Below are positions 34,611 through 43,706 of a DNA stretch of 64,000 nt, one piece after another; the stretch's first letter is position 1, and each line of letters opens with the position of its first letter. The stretch is from the NCBI GenBank assembly GCA_030427965.1, contig JAUICD010000008.1:1-64000 (forward strand), given 5' to 3'. The translations under genes and the position numbers were made by a program. Source of the stretch: Bdellovibrionia bacterium (GTDB lineage Bacteria; Bdellovibrionota; Bdellovibrionia; Bdellovibrionales; JAUICD01). Below the pieces are notes generated by a model. That model ran no database searches. It was given only the letters and a program-made list of their open reading frames with translations, and was not told where the DNA came from.

Positions 34611-35707
34611 GATCAATTGTTCTTATACTCATTGGTCTTCATGTCATACAAGCTCATGCTTCAAAAGAACATGCCAGGATTGAATCTGCAAAAAACAATC
34701 TACTTGAGGTCGAATCAAAGAAACGCAATGTTCTTGCTGAACTCTACGATATTAAAAAGAAAATGAAGGCCATTGAAAAAGAAAGACAGATTTTAACAAC
34801 TAAAAAAACAAGTGCGGAAAGCCATATTCGTTCGATTTCGCAATTGATAGTTGAGTTGTCAAAAAAAGTGCGAAAACAAAAACAGAGACTCAAAGACAGG
34901 GTACGTGTCCTTTATAAGTTTGGGGGGCAGGGTTTTCTTCGTCTGGCTTTTTCTAGTGAAGATTCAAGTAAAATGGATCGTAATTTAAAATATCTAAGCT
35001 TAATGTCAAAGCACGATCTTCGTTCAATTGAAAATTTTCAAGATAATATTCGAATCTTGAGAAGTCAGCGCGTATCTCTTTCAAAGAAAAAATTAAAACT
35101 GAAAGGTATTGCTAGTGGAATTTTGAGTCGTTCAAGTGAATTAGAAGCAGAAATGAGTAGAAGAAGTAAACTCTTAAATAGTATCGAATCTCAAAAAATA
35201 CTGGAGCTTGCAAGATTGAAAAAACTGAGGCTTGAGGGGCAATCTAAATTGAGCTCTAAGGGAGTGAAAAGTCTTGCTCTATTAAGAGAAGTTTTGGATC
35301 CAGCTTTTTTTGAACTGAGGGGCCGATTGAATTGGCCAGTCAAGGGTACTATTTCAAAAGACTTTGGTAGATGGACCGTTCAGCCAGAAAAAGTCGAACT
35401 GCGTAGCAGTGGAGTATTGATACAAAGTGAAGTTCCTCAAGTTAAAAGCGTGTATCGTGGAATTGTAAGTTATGTTGGTTATGTACCAGGGTTTGGAAAA
35501 ACTGTAATTCTCAATCATGGGGATCGATATCATACCGTATATTCGAATTTGGACAAATATGTTGTTAAGAGGGGAATGAAGGTTGATTCCGGAGATGAAT
35601 TGGGATCTTTAAAGAGTATGGTTGAAAAAAGGGCGCTTCATTTTGAAGTACGTCACTTCTCAGAGCCGATGGACCCTAAAAACTGGCTTTCAAAGAATGA
35701 CATCTAG
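34607..35707 (+). CDS. EnvC-like murein hydrolase activator, degenerate LytM domain
   Basis: 366 residues. The start is TTG at 34607, which has GGAGG (34596-34600) six bases upstream and begins a signal peptide (IVLILIGLHVIQAHAS). A long coiled coil (about 25-230) leads to a C-terminal LytM/M23 domain. Zinc ligands of active M23 enzymes are replaced: RSSGV instead of HxGxD, YSNL instead of YxHL, and ALHFEVR without the first His of HxH. This is the EnvC/NlpD situation, in which the domain activates amidases instead of cutting. FtsX precedes it with TTGA overlap. Confidence 0.9.
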   Translation: MRSIVLILIGLHVIQAHASKEHARIESAKNNLLEVESKKRNVLAELYDIKKKMKAIEKERQILTTKKTSAESHIRSISQLIVELSKKVRKQKQRLKDRVRVLYKFGGQGFLRLAFSSEDSSKMDRNLKYLSLMSKHDLRSIENFQDNIRILRSQRVSLSKKKLKLKGIASGILSRSSELEAEMSRRSKLLNSIESQKILELARLKKLRLEGQSKLSSKGVKSLALLREVLDPAFFELRGRLNWPVKGTISKDFGRWTVQPEKVELRSSGVLIQSEVPQVKSVYRGIVSYVGYVPGFGKTVILNHGDRYHTVYSNLDKYVVKRGMKVDSGDELGSLKSMVEKRALHFEVRHFSEPMDPKNWLSKNDI

Positions 35708-35715
35708 GAGGAAAA

Positions 35716-37014
35716 ATGAAAATTAAATTTCGCTATATAGTGGCCTCGATGTTTTTGATTGTTGGACTTTTTGGTTTTAAGGCTGTGGCGGAAAGGTATT
35801 CAGAACTGCAAATTTTTAGCAAAGTATTGAACTTTGTTCAGCAGTATTACGTTGAAGAGGTGGATACTAAAAAACTGGTGTATGGAGCGATTAAAGGAAT
35901 GCTCAATGAACTTGATCCACACACAAATTTTCTGCCTCCGAAGTTGTTTAAAGATTTTCAATCTGAAACCAGTGGAGAGTTCGGCGGGATTGGCATCGAG
36001 ATCACTCAGCAAGATGGATATTTAACAGTGATTTCTCCAATTGAAGACACTCCTGCTTGGAAGGCGGGTATACTTTCTGGTGATAAAATTATTGGTATTG
36101 ATGGGCATGCGACAAAAGGATTGAGTTTATCTGAGGCAGCGCAGCTCATGCGTGGAAAAACGGGTTCAAAAATTAAATTGAAAGTCAAAAGGGAAGGAAA
36201 GAAAGAGGCGATTGTTTTCAACGTGAAGCGAGCCAAAGTTAAAATTCGTTCCATTAAATACGTCGATCTAGAAGAGGGGTATGCCTATATCCGGATGACG
36301 AGTTTTATTGAAAAAACATACAATGATTTCATAAAACAAATTAAAAAACATAAGAAAAAGAATAAAACCCTCAAAGGGCTGATCATTGACTTGAGAAACA
36401 ACCCGGGAGGTTTGTTGGATCAGGCGGTTCGAATTAGCGACATGTTTTTAGAAAAGGGAACCATTGTGTCGACTCGTGGTCGAAATGAGTCAAAACAAGA
36501 GGTGATGTATGCAAAGTCTGAGGGAACACAAGAGAATTACCCCATTATTATCCTGGTGAATGAGTACTCAGCAAGCGCAAGTGAAATTTTAGCAGGCGCT
36601 CTTCAAGACAACCAAAGAGCTGTTATCATGGGAAGAAGAAGTTTTGGAAAAGGTTCCGTTCAATCTGTGATCAAGTTGGATGATGGGTCGGCATTAAAGT
36701 TAACTGTAGCAAAGTATTTCACTCCAAGTGGAGAATCGATTCAAGCCAAAGGAATTGTTCCAGATATTATTGTGGAAAATGTGAACCCTGATGCTTATCG
36801 AAAAGCGATAGTAAAAAAGAATGTGAGGCGTGAGGGTGATATGCAAAAAGCTCTTCGTGGCACAGAGAAGAAAGCCAAAAACAATTGGGCTGATAAGGAA
36901 GATGGAAAGTTAACACCGCGAGATCGCATGTTAAAGCGTGATTTTGAAGTCTTGCAAGCCTACAATTATCTCAAGGCCTGGAAGGTGTTTAAGACGTTTA
37001 AAAAGACTCAGTAG
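35716..37014 (+). CDS. Carboxy-terminal processing protease (S41, CtpA-like)
   Basis: 432 residues. N-terminal signal anchor (about 5-25), helical segment, PDZ domain (about 85-165; GIGIEITQQDGYLTVISPIE, AGILSGDKIIGIDG), then the S41 protease domain. The catalytic Ser is in NEYSASASEILAGAL and the Lys in GKGSVQSV. A periplasmic protease that trims C-termini. ctpA often follows envC in many phyla, as here. AGGAGG precedes the ATG; the gap to envC is eight bases. Confidence 0.94.
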   Translation: MKIKFRYIVASMFLIVGLFGFKAVAERYSELQIFSKVLNFVQQYYVEEVDTKKLVYGAIKGMLNELDPHTNFLPPKLFKDFQSETSGEFGGIGIEITQQDGYLTVISPIEDTPAWKAGILSGDKIIGIDGHATKGLSLSEAAQLMRGKTGSKIKLKVKREGKKEAIVFNVKRAKVKIRSIKYVDLEEGYAYIRMTSFIEKTYNDFIKQIKKHKKKNKTLKGLIIDLRNNPGGLLDQAVRISDMFLEKGTIVSTRGRNESKQEVMYAKSEGTQENYPIIILVNEYSASASEILAGALQDNQRAVIMGRRSFGKGSVQSVIKLDDGSALKLTVAKYFTPSGESIQAKGIVPDIIVENVNPDAYRKAIVKKNVRREGDMQKALRGTEKKAKNNWADKEDGKLTPRDRMLKRDFEVLQAYNYLKAWKVFKTFKKTQ

Positions 37015-37104
37015 TTTAAACCAGCAAGTGTATTCTAGATTGAAATACTTAGAAGTCGATCAACAGCAATATTGATCATTTAGTAGCCATAAATGTCTCA
37101 ATGC

Positions 37105-38433
37105 TCAAAGCATATTGGTTTTATTGTCTTTGTCCTTGAGTTTTTCTTTTTCGACCTCTTCAATTTTTGCTTTAGAGAGAAGAAGTTCAATGACTTTATC
37201 TTCAGTCATTTTGAATTTCAAGTTGGCGGCTCTATCTGAATCTGAATAGTAGGCTTTGACCTTTTCAAATTCGATACCAGATTGTGTTGCATATTCTTCT
37301 AGTTTTGCATTGAAATCTTCTGGAGAAGGGGAGATGTTTTCAAGGTCAGAAATTTTTGAAATTAAAAAGCTACTTTGTACGATGTAAGAAGCTGTACTTT
37401 CAAAGTCATCATTCCATTTTTCAACGTAGTCTTTGAATGCGGCTTCGTCTAAGCCTTGTTGTTGTTTCATGCGATTTTTAACATCATCAACAATCAATTG
37501 TTTTTGGGAATCTAGGAGAGATTGTGGAACTTCGATGGGGTTTGCTTCTACTAGAGCGCGTAGAAGTCGATTCTTGAGATCTTCTTTGATTCTTTTCTCT
37601 TCACTTTGTACGTAGTCATTTTTAAAGTTTTCTTTCATTTTTTCAACAGAATCAAATCCAATTTTTTTAGCAAATTCATCATTCACTTCAGGAAGACTTC
37701 TTTTTTTGAGTTCTTTTAAAGTGATGTGAAATGTGACTGGTTTTCCGGCGATTTCAGCCGCATGATAGTCCTTTGGGAAATCGAGTTTGGCTTCAGTTGT
37801 TCCTCCTGGTTTGAGGCCAATAATGGCATCCTCAAATCCATCAATCGTAGATTTCGATCCAATTTCTAGCATGTGTCCTTGAGCTTGCATTCCTTCAGGT
37901 TTTTGGCCTTCACACTCACCTTCAAAGTCTATGATGGCAACATCCCCAACTTGAGCCGTACGATCTTCTAGAACCGGAACTAAGTCAGCATAAGAAGAAC
38001 GGAGATTTTCAATGATGGATTGAATTTTTTCATCTGTGTATTCAAATTTTTCTTTTTGTACCTTGAGACCATCATAAGATTTGATTTCAATTTCGGGGCG
38101 TATTTCAAATTGAGCGGTGAAAGCAAAGGGTTGATCTTCAGCCGCTTGGTCAAAATTGAATTGTGGGTGATTGATTGGGTCAAGTTTATGTAGATCCAAT
38201 GCTTCGGAATAGTATTTCACGACCAACTCTTGAACGACGTCGCCTTTTGCCTGATCTTTGTACATGTTTTTGATCACGTTGATAGGGGCTTTTCCTTTTC
38301 GGAAGCCTTTAATGCTGGCTTGCTTTTGGAGCTTCTTGTAAATTTTTTCGAAAGCTTCGCCCACTTTTTCAATAGGAACTTCAATGTTGAGTCGGCGTTC
38401 AAGTTTAGAAAGTTTTTCTAAATCAATTTTCAT
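37105..38433 (-). CDS. tig: Trigger factor
   Basis: 442 residues, the normal length. It has an N-terminal ribosome-binding domain with KGFRKGKAP, a PPIase (FKBP-like) domain around 155-240 (VGDVAIIDFEGECEG...FPKDYHAAEIAGKPVTFHI) and a long helical C-terminal arm. It is a chaperone that meets nascent chains at the ribosome exit. In many bacteria tig stands directly before clpP-clpX-lon; here those lie about 10 kb away. Confidence 0.95.
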   Translation of the reverse strand: MKIDLEKLSKLERRLNIEVPIEKVGEAFEKIYKKLQKQASIKGFRKGKAPINVIKNMYKDQAKGDVVQELVVKYYSEALDLHKLDPINHPQFNFDQAAEDQPFAFTAQFEIRPEIEIKSYDGLKVQKEKFEYTDEKIQSIIENLRSSYADLVPVLEDRTAQVGDVAIIDFEGECEGQKPEGMQAQGHMLEIGSKSTIDGFEDAIIGLKPGGTTEAKLDFPKDYHAAEIAGKPVTFHITLKELKKRSLPEVNDEFAKKIGFDSVEKMKENFKNDYVQSEEKRIKEDLKNRLLRALVEANPIEVPQSLLDSQKQLIVDDVKNRMKQQQGLDEAAFKDYVEKWNDDFESTASYIVQSSFLISKISDLENISPSPEDFNAKLEEYATQSGIEFEKVKAYYSDSDRAANLKFKMTEDKVIELLLSKAKIEEVEKEKLKDKDNKTNML

Positions 38434-38552
38434 TTATGACTCCTTCTGAGGAAGCGCTGTTTCTAACAAAATTGGGGGGAAAAGCAAGAAATTAACGCAT
38501 TTCGCTAGGTCCTCGAGTCGACTTGGAGTGGATTATAGGGAATTATCCTCAA

Positions 38553-39455
38553 ATGGGTTCGTTAGAGACTGAAAAGACTCAAAAAATTCATGTTGTGACG
38601 GGTAAGGGTGGGGTTGGAAAGTCGACCATTGCCGCATCACTGGCCTACGCTCTCGCACAGAGTGAGGCGAAGCCTAGGGTCTTGCTTGTCGAACTCAATG
38701 AGACCTCGTTTTATCGCCATTTGTTTGAAATGCCTGAAATTGGGTTTTCGCCAAAAAATTGGAATGGAAAATTTGATATTGCTGTTTGGGACTCTAAGGG
38801 ATGCTTACGCGACTACGTGCTCCACCTCGTGAAAATAGAAAGAATTTATAAATTGTTTTTTGAAAATGAGGTCACTCGAAAGTTTATTGAAATTGCTCCA
38901 GGTCTAAAGGAGCTTTCTCTTCTGGGGAAGATGACGTCGGGAATTCGTAATGTTGGACCAAAACTGGATTACGATCACGTTGTTGTGGATTCCTATTCAA
39001 GTGGGCATACGCTTTCTATGTTACGTGCTCCTTATGCTATGAAGAGTGTTATTTCAAAGGGTCCGATGGGTAAACAGAGTGCTGAAATTTCCCAACTGTT
39101 GAAAGATTCAAATATTTTTAACTACTATGTTGTGACATTGCCAGAAGATTTGCCTGTTACAGAGGCTATAGAACTACAAGAGGGAATTGAGTCGATAACT
39201 GAGATTAACGTCAGGTTTATTTTGAATAAGGTTTGGGAAGTGCCAGTGCCATTATCAAGGCTTCAAGCGCTGAGTGAGCCGAGTTTTCAAGATTTTATTG
39301 GGTATTTGAAGAACAAGATTCAACAGTATGAATTGGCTGTGAGCAAACTGAAAGAAAGCGGGAGAAATCTCACGGAACTTTCCTATCGATTGGATTGCAA
39401 TTCGAATTTAGATCTTGTCAGTCAAATTAGCCAAGGGCTGGCTGTCGATGGATAA
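38553..39455 (+). CDS. ArsA/Get3-like ATPase, first of a pair
   Basis: 300 residues if the ATG at 38553 is used; a TTG at 38523 is an alternative. Deviant Walker A GKGGVGKST at the start, then VLLVELNETSFYRHLFE and a central region with a DSYSSGHTLSMLRAPY motif that corresponds to the switch/client region in the ArsA family. C-terminal helices are predicted. These ATPases act as dimers; here two separate half-size genes stand side by side. No arsenic genes are nearby, so a membrane-protein-handling or envelope role is more likely. Confidence 0.85.
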   Translation: MGSLETEKTQKIHVVTGKGGVGKSTIAASLAYALAQSEAKPRVLLVELNETSFYRHLFEMPEIGFSPKNWNGKFDIAVWDSKGCLRDYVLHLVKIERIYKLFFENEVTRKFIEIAPGLKELSLLGKMTSGIRNVGPKLDYDHVVVDSYSSGHTLSMLRAPYAMKSVISKGPMGKQSAEISQLLKDSNIFNYYVVTLPEDLPVTEAIELQEGIESITEINVRFILNKVWEVPVPLSRLQALSEPSFQDFIGYLKNKIQQYELAVSKLKESGRNLTELSYRLDCNSNLDLVSQISQGLAVDG

Positions 39456-40509
39456 AATTCTGAAAGAGAATCGAGTGATTATATGTGCTGGCACTGGAGG
39501 GGTGGGGAAAACCACGGTTTCGGCCGCTTTGGGTATACGAAGTGCGCAACTCGGATTTCGTACACTTATTTTGACGATTGACCCTGCCAAACGACTGAAA
39601 ACGGCTCTTGGTTTGAGTGAAAACAGTGAGACGACTCGTGTTGATTTAAAAGATAGTGGCGAGTTGTATGCTTCAATGATCGATTTTAAATCCGTGTTTG
39701 ATGAGTTTGTAGAACGAATGAGTTCCGATGAAAAATCCAAAGAGAGAGTTTTAAATAACAGTTTATACAAACAACTTTCAACAAACCTTGGTGGAACACA
39801 AGAGTACACATCTCTAGAAAGACTTTATTCGGCAGTTCATGATGAAAAATTTGAAAGAGTGATTTTGGATACCCCACCGACACAACATGCGGTTGAGTTT
39901 TTGAGTGCTCCACAGAGGTTTTACTCTCTATTTGATTCTTCAATTGTGAAATGGTTTTTACCTAAAAGTGAAGCTGACAGTTTTTTTCAAAAAATTCTCC
40001 ACCGTGGAACACGAATAGCGTTAAAGCAGATGGAAAACTTGACGGGCACAGAATTTATTCAAGAGCTTTCTCAGTTCTTTGAGTCGATTCATAGTTTTCG
40101 AGACAAAGTACAAGAGCGAAGTGGAGAAATTCATAGTCTTCTGACGAGTGAAGATACAGCGTTTGTTTTGGTTACAGGGTTTGATGCTATAAAACTCAAG
40201 GAAACAGGTGAGTTTAAAGAAGAACTTCGACGAGGTGGTTATCGACTTTGTGGGCTTATTGTGAATCGAGTTTTCCCCGATTTATTAGAGAACGGTGTAG
40301 ATAGAGAGCCGTTGGATGGAGATCGATTGAAATTGTATGAGTTCTATTGTTCACTTAGGGAAAGAGAGAGAAATCGAATATCGATTTTAGAGGGCTTTCT
40401 AGATAATTTGGACCGTGAAGTTGAAGTCATTAAGATTCCAGATTTAGATTTGGGGGAAAGTGCAGTCGCTGGCCTTTCAGAAATAGCAAGGAGATTGGTA
40501 AATGATTAG
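39448..40509 (+). CDS. ArsA/Get3-like ATPase, second of a pair
   Basis: 353 residues from the ATG at 39448, overlapping the first ATPase gene by eight bases. Walker A GTGGVGKTTVS, then TLILTIDPAKRLKTALGL (the ArsA/Get3 signature DPA), and the switch II DTPPTQHAVEFL. It is closer to classical ArsA than its neighbour, which lacks the DPA motif. The tight overlap suggests they form a heterodimer. The next gene, for a TPR lipoprotein, also overlaps by eight bases. Confidence 0.88.
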   Translation: MDKILKENRVIICAGTGGVGKTTVSAALGIRSAQLGFRTLILTIDPAKRLKTALGLSENSETTRVDLKDSGELYASMIDFKSVFDEFVERMSSDEKSKERVLNNSLYKQLSTNLGGTQEYTSLERLYSAVHDEKFERVILDTPPTQHAVEFLSAPQRFYSLFDSSIVKWFLPKSEADSFFQKILHRGTRIALKQMENLTGTEFIQELSQFFESIHSFRDKVQERSGEIHSLLTSEDTAFVLVTGFDAIKLKETGEFKEELRRGGYRLCGLIVNRVFPDLLENGVDREPLDGDRLKLYEFYCSLRERERNRISILEGFLDNLDREVEVIKIPDLDLGESAVAGLSEIARRLVND

Positions 40510-41629
40510 AAGGATTCTACTGCTTTTCATTTTAATAGGTGTGACTTCGTGCTCAACGGGTGGGCGGTTTTCAAGAAAATTAGATAGTCCACGATTTCAA
40601 GATCAAAAAAGTTTTGTTCGTATTATTGAGAAAGATTTAAAAGAGCATAAGTATCTCGACGTTGAAGAGGGAGTGGAGAGTTTTATTAAAAACTACCCGG
40701 TTTCAGCATATTACCCAACAGTGCTGCTTTATTGGAGCTATGCTTTAATAAGAACATCTCGTTACTCAGAGGCCGTTGAGAAAATTGAAAAAATGATGGC
40801 GGCTTCTGAAGGACACAATCCGCTTTATGTAGCTGAGGGTTATTACCTACTTGGTCAATGTTATGAAGGTTTAGGTAAAACAAGTGAAGCTGTTTCTGCC
40901 TTTCTAGATGCAGAACTCAGACAAGAGCACTTGCTTTTAGAGGTCAGGGTTGCGGAACTTCCAGCACGACTAGCTGCGGGGTATTTACGTTCAGGTCAAT
41001 ACAAAGAGGCTCAGAGATATTATCAAAAAGCAGAAAAGGGGCTTATCAAAGTTCGTCGCAAGATCAAAGATTCAAATCAATTGGCGCGAATTTACTATAA
41101 AATGGGTTCTCTGGGGCCTATAAAAATTGAAAGTAAAAACTTTGAAAACAATGTTCGCGCGTTTGAAAAGAGCCAATCCTATTTACTGATGTCTGTTGAA
41201 CTTAAGGGGGATTACTGGTCCCCGCGTGCTTCAGATGATTTGATAGGGACTTACAATAAAATTTGGAGTGCAATTGAGAGTGTGAAAATAGATGAAAAGA
41301 ATGAAGATCAGATTTTGGCTCGATTGAACCAACAGAAGCGACAGCGAGAAATGGCAAGTTATGTGATTTCACTTGCAAACTACTTTGAGGTGGCAAATAC
41401 TCCAAACCCAAAGATAAAGATCTACAATCGTATTTCAAAAGTTGTTCAGAATTATAAAGAAAAAGCAGAGCTTTTATTGGTTCAACCGACTGTCCGAGAA
41501 GAAAACACAGAGGCGGCAAAAAAATTGGACGCTTTAAAACGTGAGGGAAAAATAAAAGGGGTTGGTGCTCCATTTGAAGTGAAGCCAAAACTACCAAGAA
41601 GGTTGCCAGGGAAGAAGGAGAAAAACTAA
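40502..41629 (+). CDS. TPR-repeat lipoprotein
   Basis: 375 residues. Lipobox GVTSC (Cys at residue 17), then helical repeats with TPR character (about 35-330): for example 'SAYYPTVLLYWSYALIRTSR', 'GYYLLGQCYEGLGKTSEAVS', 'AAGYLRSGQYKEAQRYYQKA'. The C-terminal ~40 residues are basic and proline-rich. Probably outer-membrane anchored with partner-binding repeats. AAGGAG precedes its ATG, which overlaps the ArsA-like gene; expression with the ATPase pair is expected. Confidence 0.8.
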   Translation: MIRRILLLFILIGVTSCSTGGRFSRKLDSPRFQDQKSFVRIIEKDLKEHKYLDVEEGVESFIKNYPVSAYYPTVLLYWSYALIRTSRYSEAVEKIEKMMAASEGHNPLYVAEGYYLLGQCYEGLGKTSEAVSAFLDAELRQEHLLLEVRVAELPARLAAGYLRSGQYKEAQRYYQKAEKGLIKVRRKIKDSNQLARIYYKMGSLGPIKIESKNFENNVRAFEKSQSYLLMSVELKGDYWSPRASDDLIGTYNKIWSAIESVKIDEKNEDQILARLNQQKRQREMASYVISLANYFEVANTPNPKIKIYNRISKVVQNYKEKAELLLVQPTVREENTEAAKKLDALKREGKIKGVGAPFEVKPKLPRRLPGKKEKN

Positions 41630-41630
41630 A

Positions 41631-42374
41631 ATGTCTTTTTTGAGTAAATTCTTAGTTGGGTTCTCAGCACCAGTTCAAGGTGGGAAACTCATTTTGCGCT
41701 CAGGTCCTCTTTTGCGCTATTCGATCGCTCCAGTATTGATAACCTGTGTTGTTTTTAGTTTTGGACTGAGCTGGGCTTTTCCACTTATATCCGCTTACCT
41801 TATCGCACTTCTTCCGGCTGCGGTTGGCTTTTGGATGACACTTGTTTATTGGATTGGCCTTGGACTTGCTTACGCATTTTCATTTACATTTGTCATGGTG
41901 GGGCTTGTTTTGATTGCCAATCTTGTTGCAATTCCATTTCAATCTTTGCTTGCCGAGCGTGCGCTTATGGAATTGGGTGTGATAGAAAATCAAAAATTTG
42001 CTTTGAGAAGATGGATATCAACTACGATTCGAATGACGGGTGTTTCTTTGATTCGTATGGTTGTATTTGTGATTATTGGAATTTTTCTTTTTATTTTAGC
42101 ACTTCTTCCAGGGGTTCAAGTGATATCAGGTTTTTTAGGCCTTGTTATAGTTGCATCAGATTGTTGTGATTACTCTCTGGAATTGTTGGAGTTTTCTTTT
42201 CGACGTCGCATGAGTTTTTTGAAAAAACACTTTTGGGAGCTTTCGGGCTTTGGGTGTTGTTTTGGTGTTACTTTTTTGATTCCATTACTGAATTTTTTAC
42301 TGCTCCCAGTTGCGGTTGTGGGTGGTGCGTGGTTAATGAGTCAGTTGAAGCTGGTGGCATTAAATGAATCCTGA
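41631..42374 (+). CDS. CysZ/EI24-family membrane protein
   Basis: 247 residues with about four to six membrane segments. The start FLVGFSAPVQGGKLILRSGPLLRYSIAPVLI and the NLVAIPFQSLLAERA motif in the first cytoplasmic loop match the EI24/CysZ family. E. coli CysZ brings sulfate into the cell. It overlaps the following glutamate-cysteine ligase gene by 11 bases, a suggestive link to sulfur/thiol metabolism, though family members in other bacteria have other roles. Confidence 0.8.
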   Translation: MSFLSKFLVGFSAPVQGGKLILRSGPLLRYSIAPVLITCVVFSFGLSWAFPLISAYLIALLPAAVGFWMTLVYWIGLGLAYAFSFTFVMVGLVLIANLVAIPFQSLLAERALMELGVIENQKFALRRWISTTIRMTGVSLIRMVVFVIIGIFLFILALLPGVQVISGFLGLVIVASDCCDYSLELLEFSFRRRMSFLKKHFWELSGFGCCFGVTFLIPLLNFLLLPVAVVGGAWLMSQLKLVALNES

Positions 42375-43629
42375 AGAGTTACATAAAGTATTTCTAGATC
42401 ATCAATCTCAAACCACAGATTGGTTTATGTCTAAAACGATTGGATTTAAGTTTCCTGTATATATGAGTGTTGATGTGCGTGATGCAGGATTTAAATTGGC
42501 AGCAGTGGATGCGAATGCTTTTCCTGCTGGATTCAATAATGTTTGCGATATCGATCGAGAAAACGCTCCTGATATTTTTAAAAACTATATGGAAAAAAAC
42601 TATCAAACACTTCCTGAGAAAATACTTCTTTTGACTGAGGAAAACACGAAGAATCGGTACTACTGGGACAATGTTCATGCAATTTTAACGATGATTGAGT
42701 CTGCAGGGTTTTCAGCTCGAGTGAGTTTCCCAAAAGAACTAAATGAGGATTCCATGGTCTTGGAGTCAGCCTCAGGTAAAAATGTGACTGTGTATTCAGC
42801 AAAAAGACGTGAAGACCATGTTGTTTTAAGTGATGGGTTTGTGCCGGATTTTATTATGTCCAATAATGATTTTACGACAGAATACAAAGACTGGTTTGAG
42901 GGTCTTGAGACTCCAATAAATCCACCACATGAACTGGGTTGGTGGAATCGTTCAAAAGGAGAGCACTTCAAGTTCTATAATGAATTTGCAAATGAACTCG
43001 CGTCTTTACTTGATATAGATCCATGGACTTTGAGTATTAAAACTGAAGTTTTTGATAACTTTGATGTTGGAAGTGAGTCCAACAGAATGGCCTTGGCTGA
43101 TAAGGTTGAAACACTTCTTGATAAAATAAAAAAGAAGTATGCTGAAGAAAAAATCGAGTATGATGCAGCCGTGTTTGTGAAGAACAATTCTGGAACTTAT
43201 GGGATGGGTGTCACTCAGGTTAAGTCTGGTGAAGATATTGTAAAATGGAATAATAAAACGCGTACAAAAATGAAGGCGGCAAAAGGAGGTGGCGGAATCT
43301 CTCAACTTGTTCTCCAAGAGGGTATTCCATCACGCGTTCAGTCTGAGTCGAGTGCAGCTGAGCCAGTTATTTATTCTATTGGCTGTGAGCTTGTGGGTGG
43401 TTTTTTACGAACTCATGGTTCTAAGAGCGCGCTTGATAATCTCAACAGTCCGGGTGCTATTTTCAAGAGGCTTTGTATGTCAGATTTAAAAATTGATATA
43501 GATGGTTGTTTAATGGAGAATATCTATGGCTGGGTTTCAAGGTTGAGTTTACTTTCACTTTCAAGAGAAGCAGAAATGCTGAACTCTAAATTTATAGGGT
43601 TTAATGAAAACCCGGCCGGGTGTCGCTAG
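42364..43629 (+). CDS. gshA: Glutamate-cysteine ligase, GshA (proteobacterial ATP-grasp-like type)
   Basis: 421 residues. The N-terminal region with KFPVYMSVDVRDAGFKLAAV and DANAFPAGFNNVCDID, and the later FVKNNSGTYGMGVTQVKSGE segment, match the GshA family (PF08886-type). This family joins glutamate and cysteine in the first step of glutathione synthesis. No gshB is in the window. It is the end of the five-gene overlapping run that starts at 38553. Confidence 0.8.
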   Translation: MNPEELHKVFLDHQSQTTDWFMSKTIGFKFPVYMSVDVRDAGFKLAAVDANAFPAGFNNVCDIDRENAPDIFKNYMEKNYQTLPEKILLLTEENTKNRYYWDNVHAILTMIESAGFSARVSFPKELNEDSMVLESASGKNVTVYSAKRREDHVVLSDGFVPDFIMSNNDFTTEYKDWFEGLETPINPPHELGWWNRSKGEHFKFYNEFANELASLLDIDPWTLSIKTEVFDNFDVGSESNRMALADKVETLLDKIKKKYAEEKIEYDAAVFVKNNSGTYGMGVTQVKSGEDIVKWNNKTRTKMKAAKGGGGISQLVLQEGIPSRVQSESSAAEPVIYSIGCELVGGFLRTHGSKSALDNLNSPGAIFKRLCMSDLKIDIDGCLMENIYGWVSRLSLLSLSREAEMLNSKFIGFNENPAGCR

Positions 43630-43692
43630 TTTGTTATAAAGCCCGCAAATTCTCATTTTTTGGCGTTTTTACTTATTTTTTTCTCAAAATAA

Positions 43693-43700
43693 GCCGATGA
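43693..43700 (+). promoter_or_regulatory. GCCGATGA box (sigma-28 -10-like) before the 556-residue protein
   Basis: GCCGATGA ends six bases before the GTG start, with TATTTTTT 11 bases further upstream. No Shine-Dalgarno site exists between. This is the same arrangement as at 13233 and 32667. Confidence 0.4.
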
Positions 43701-43706
43701 CGATTT

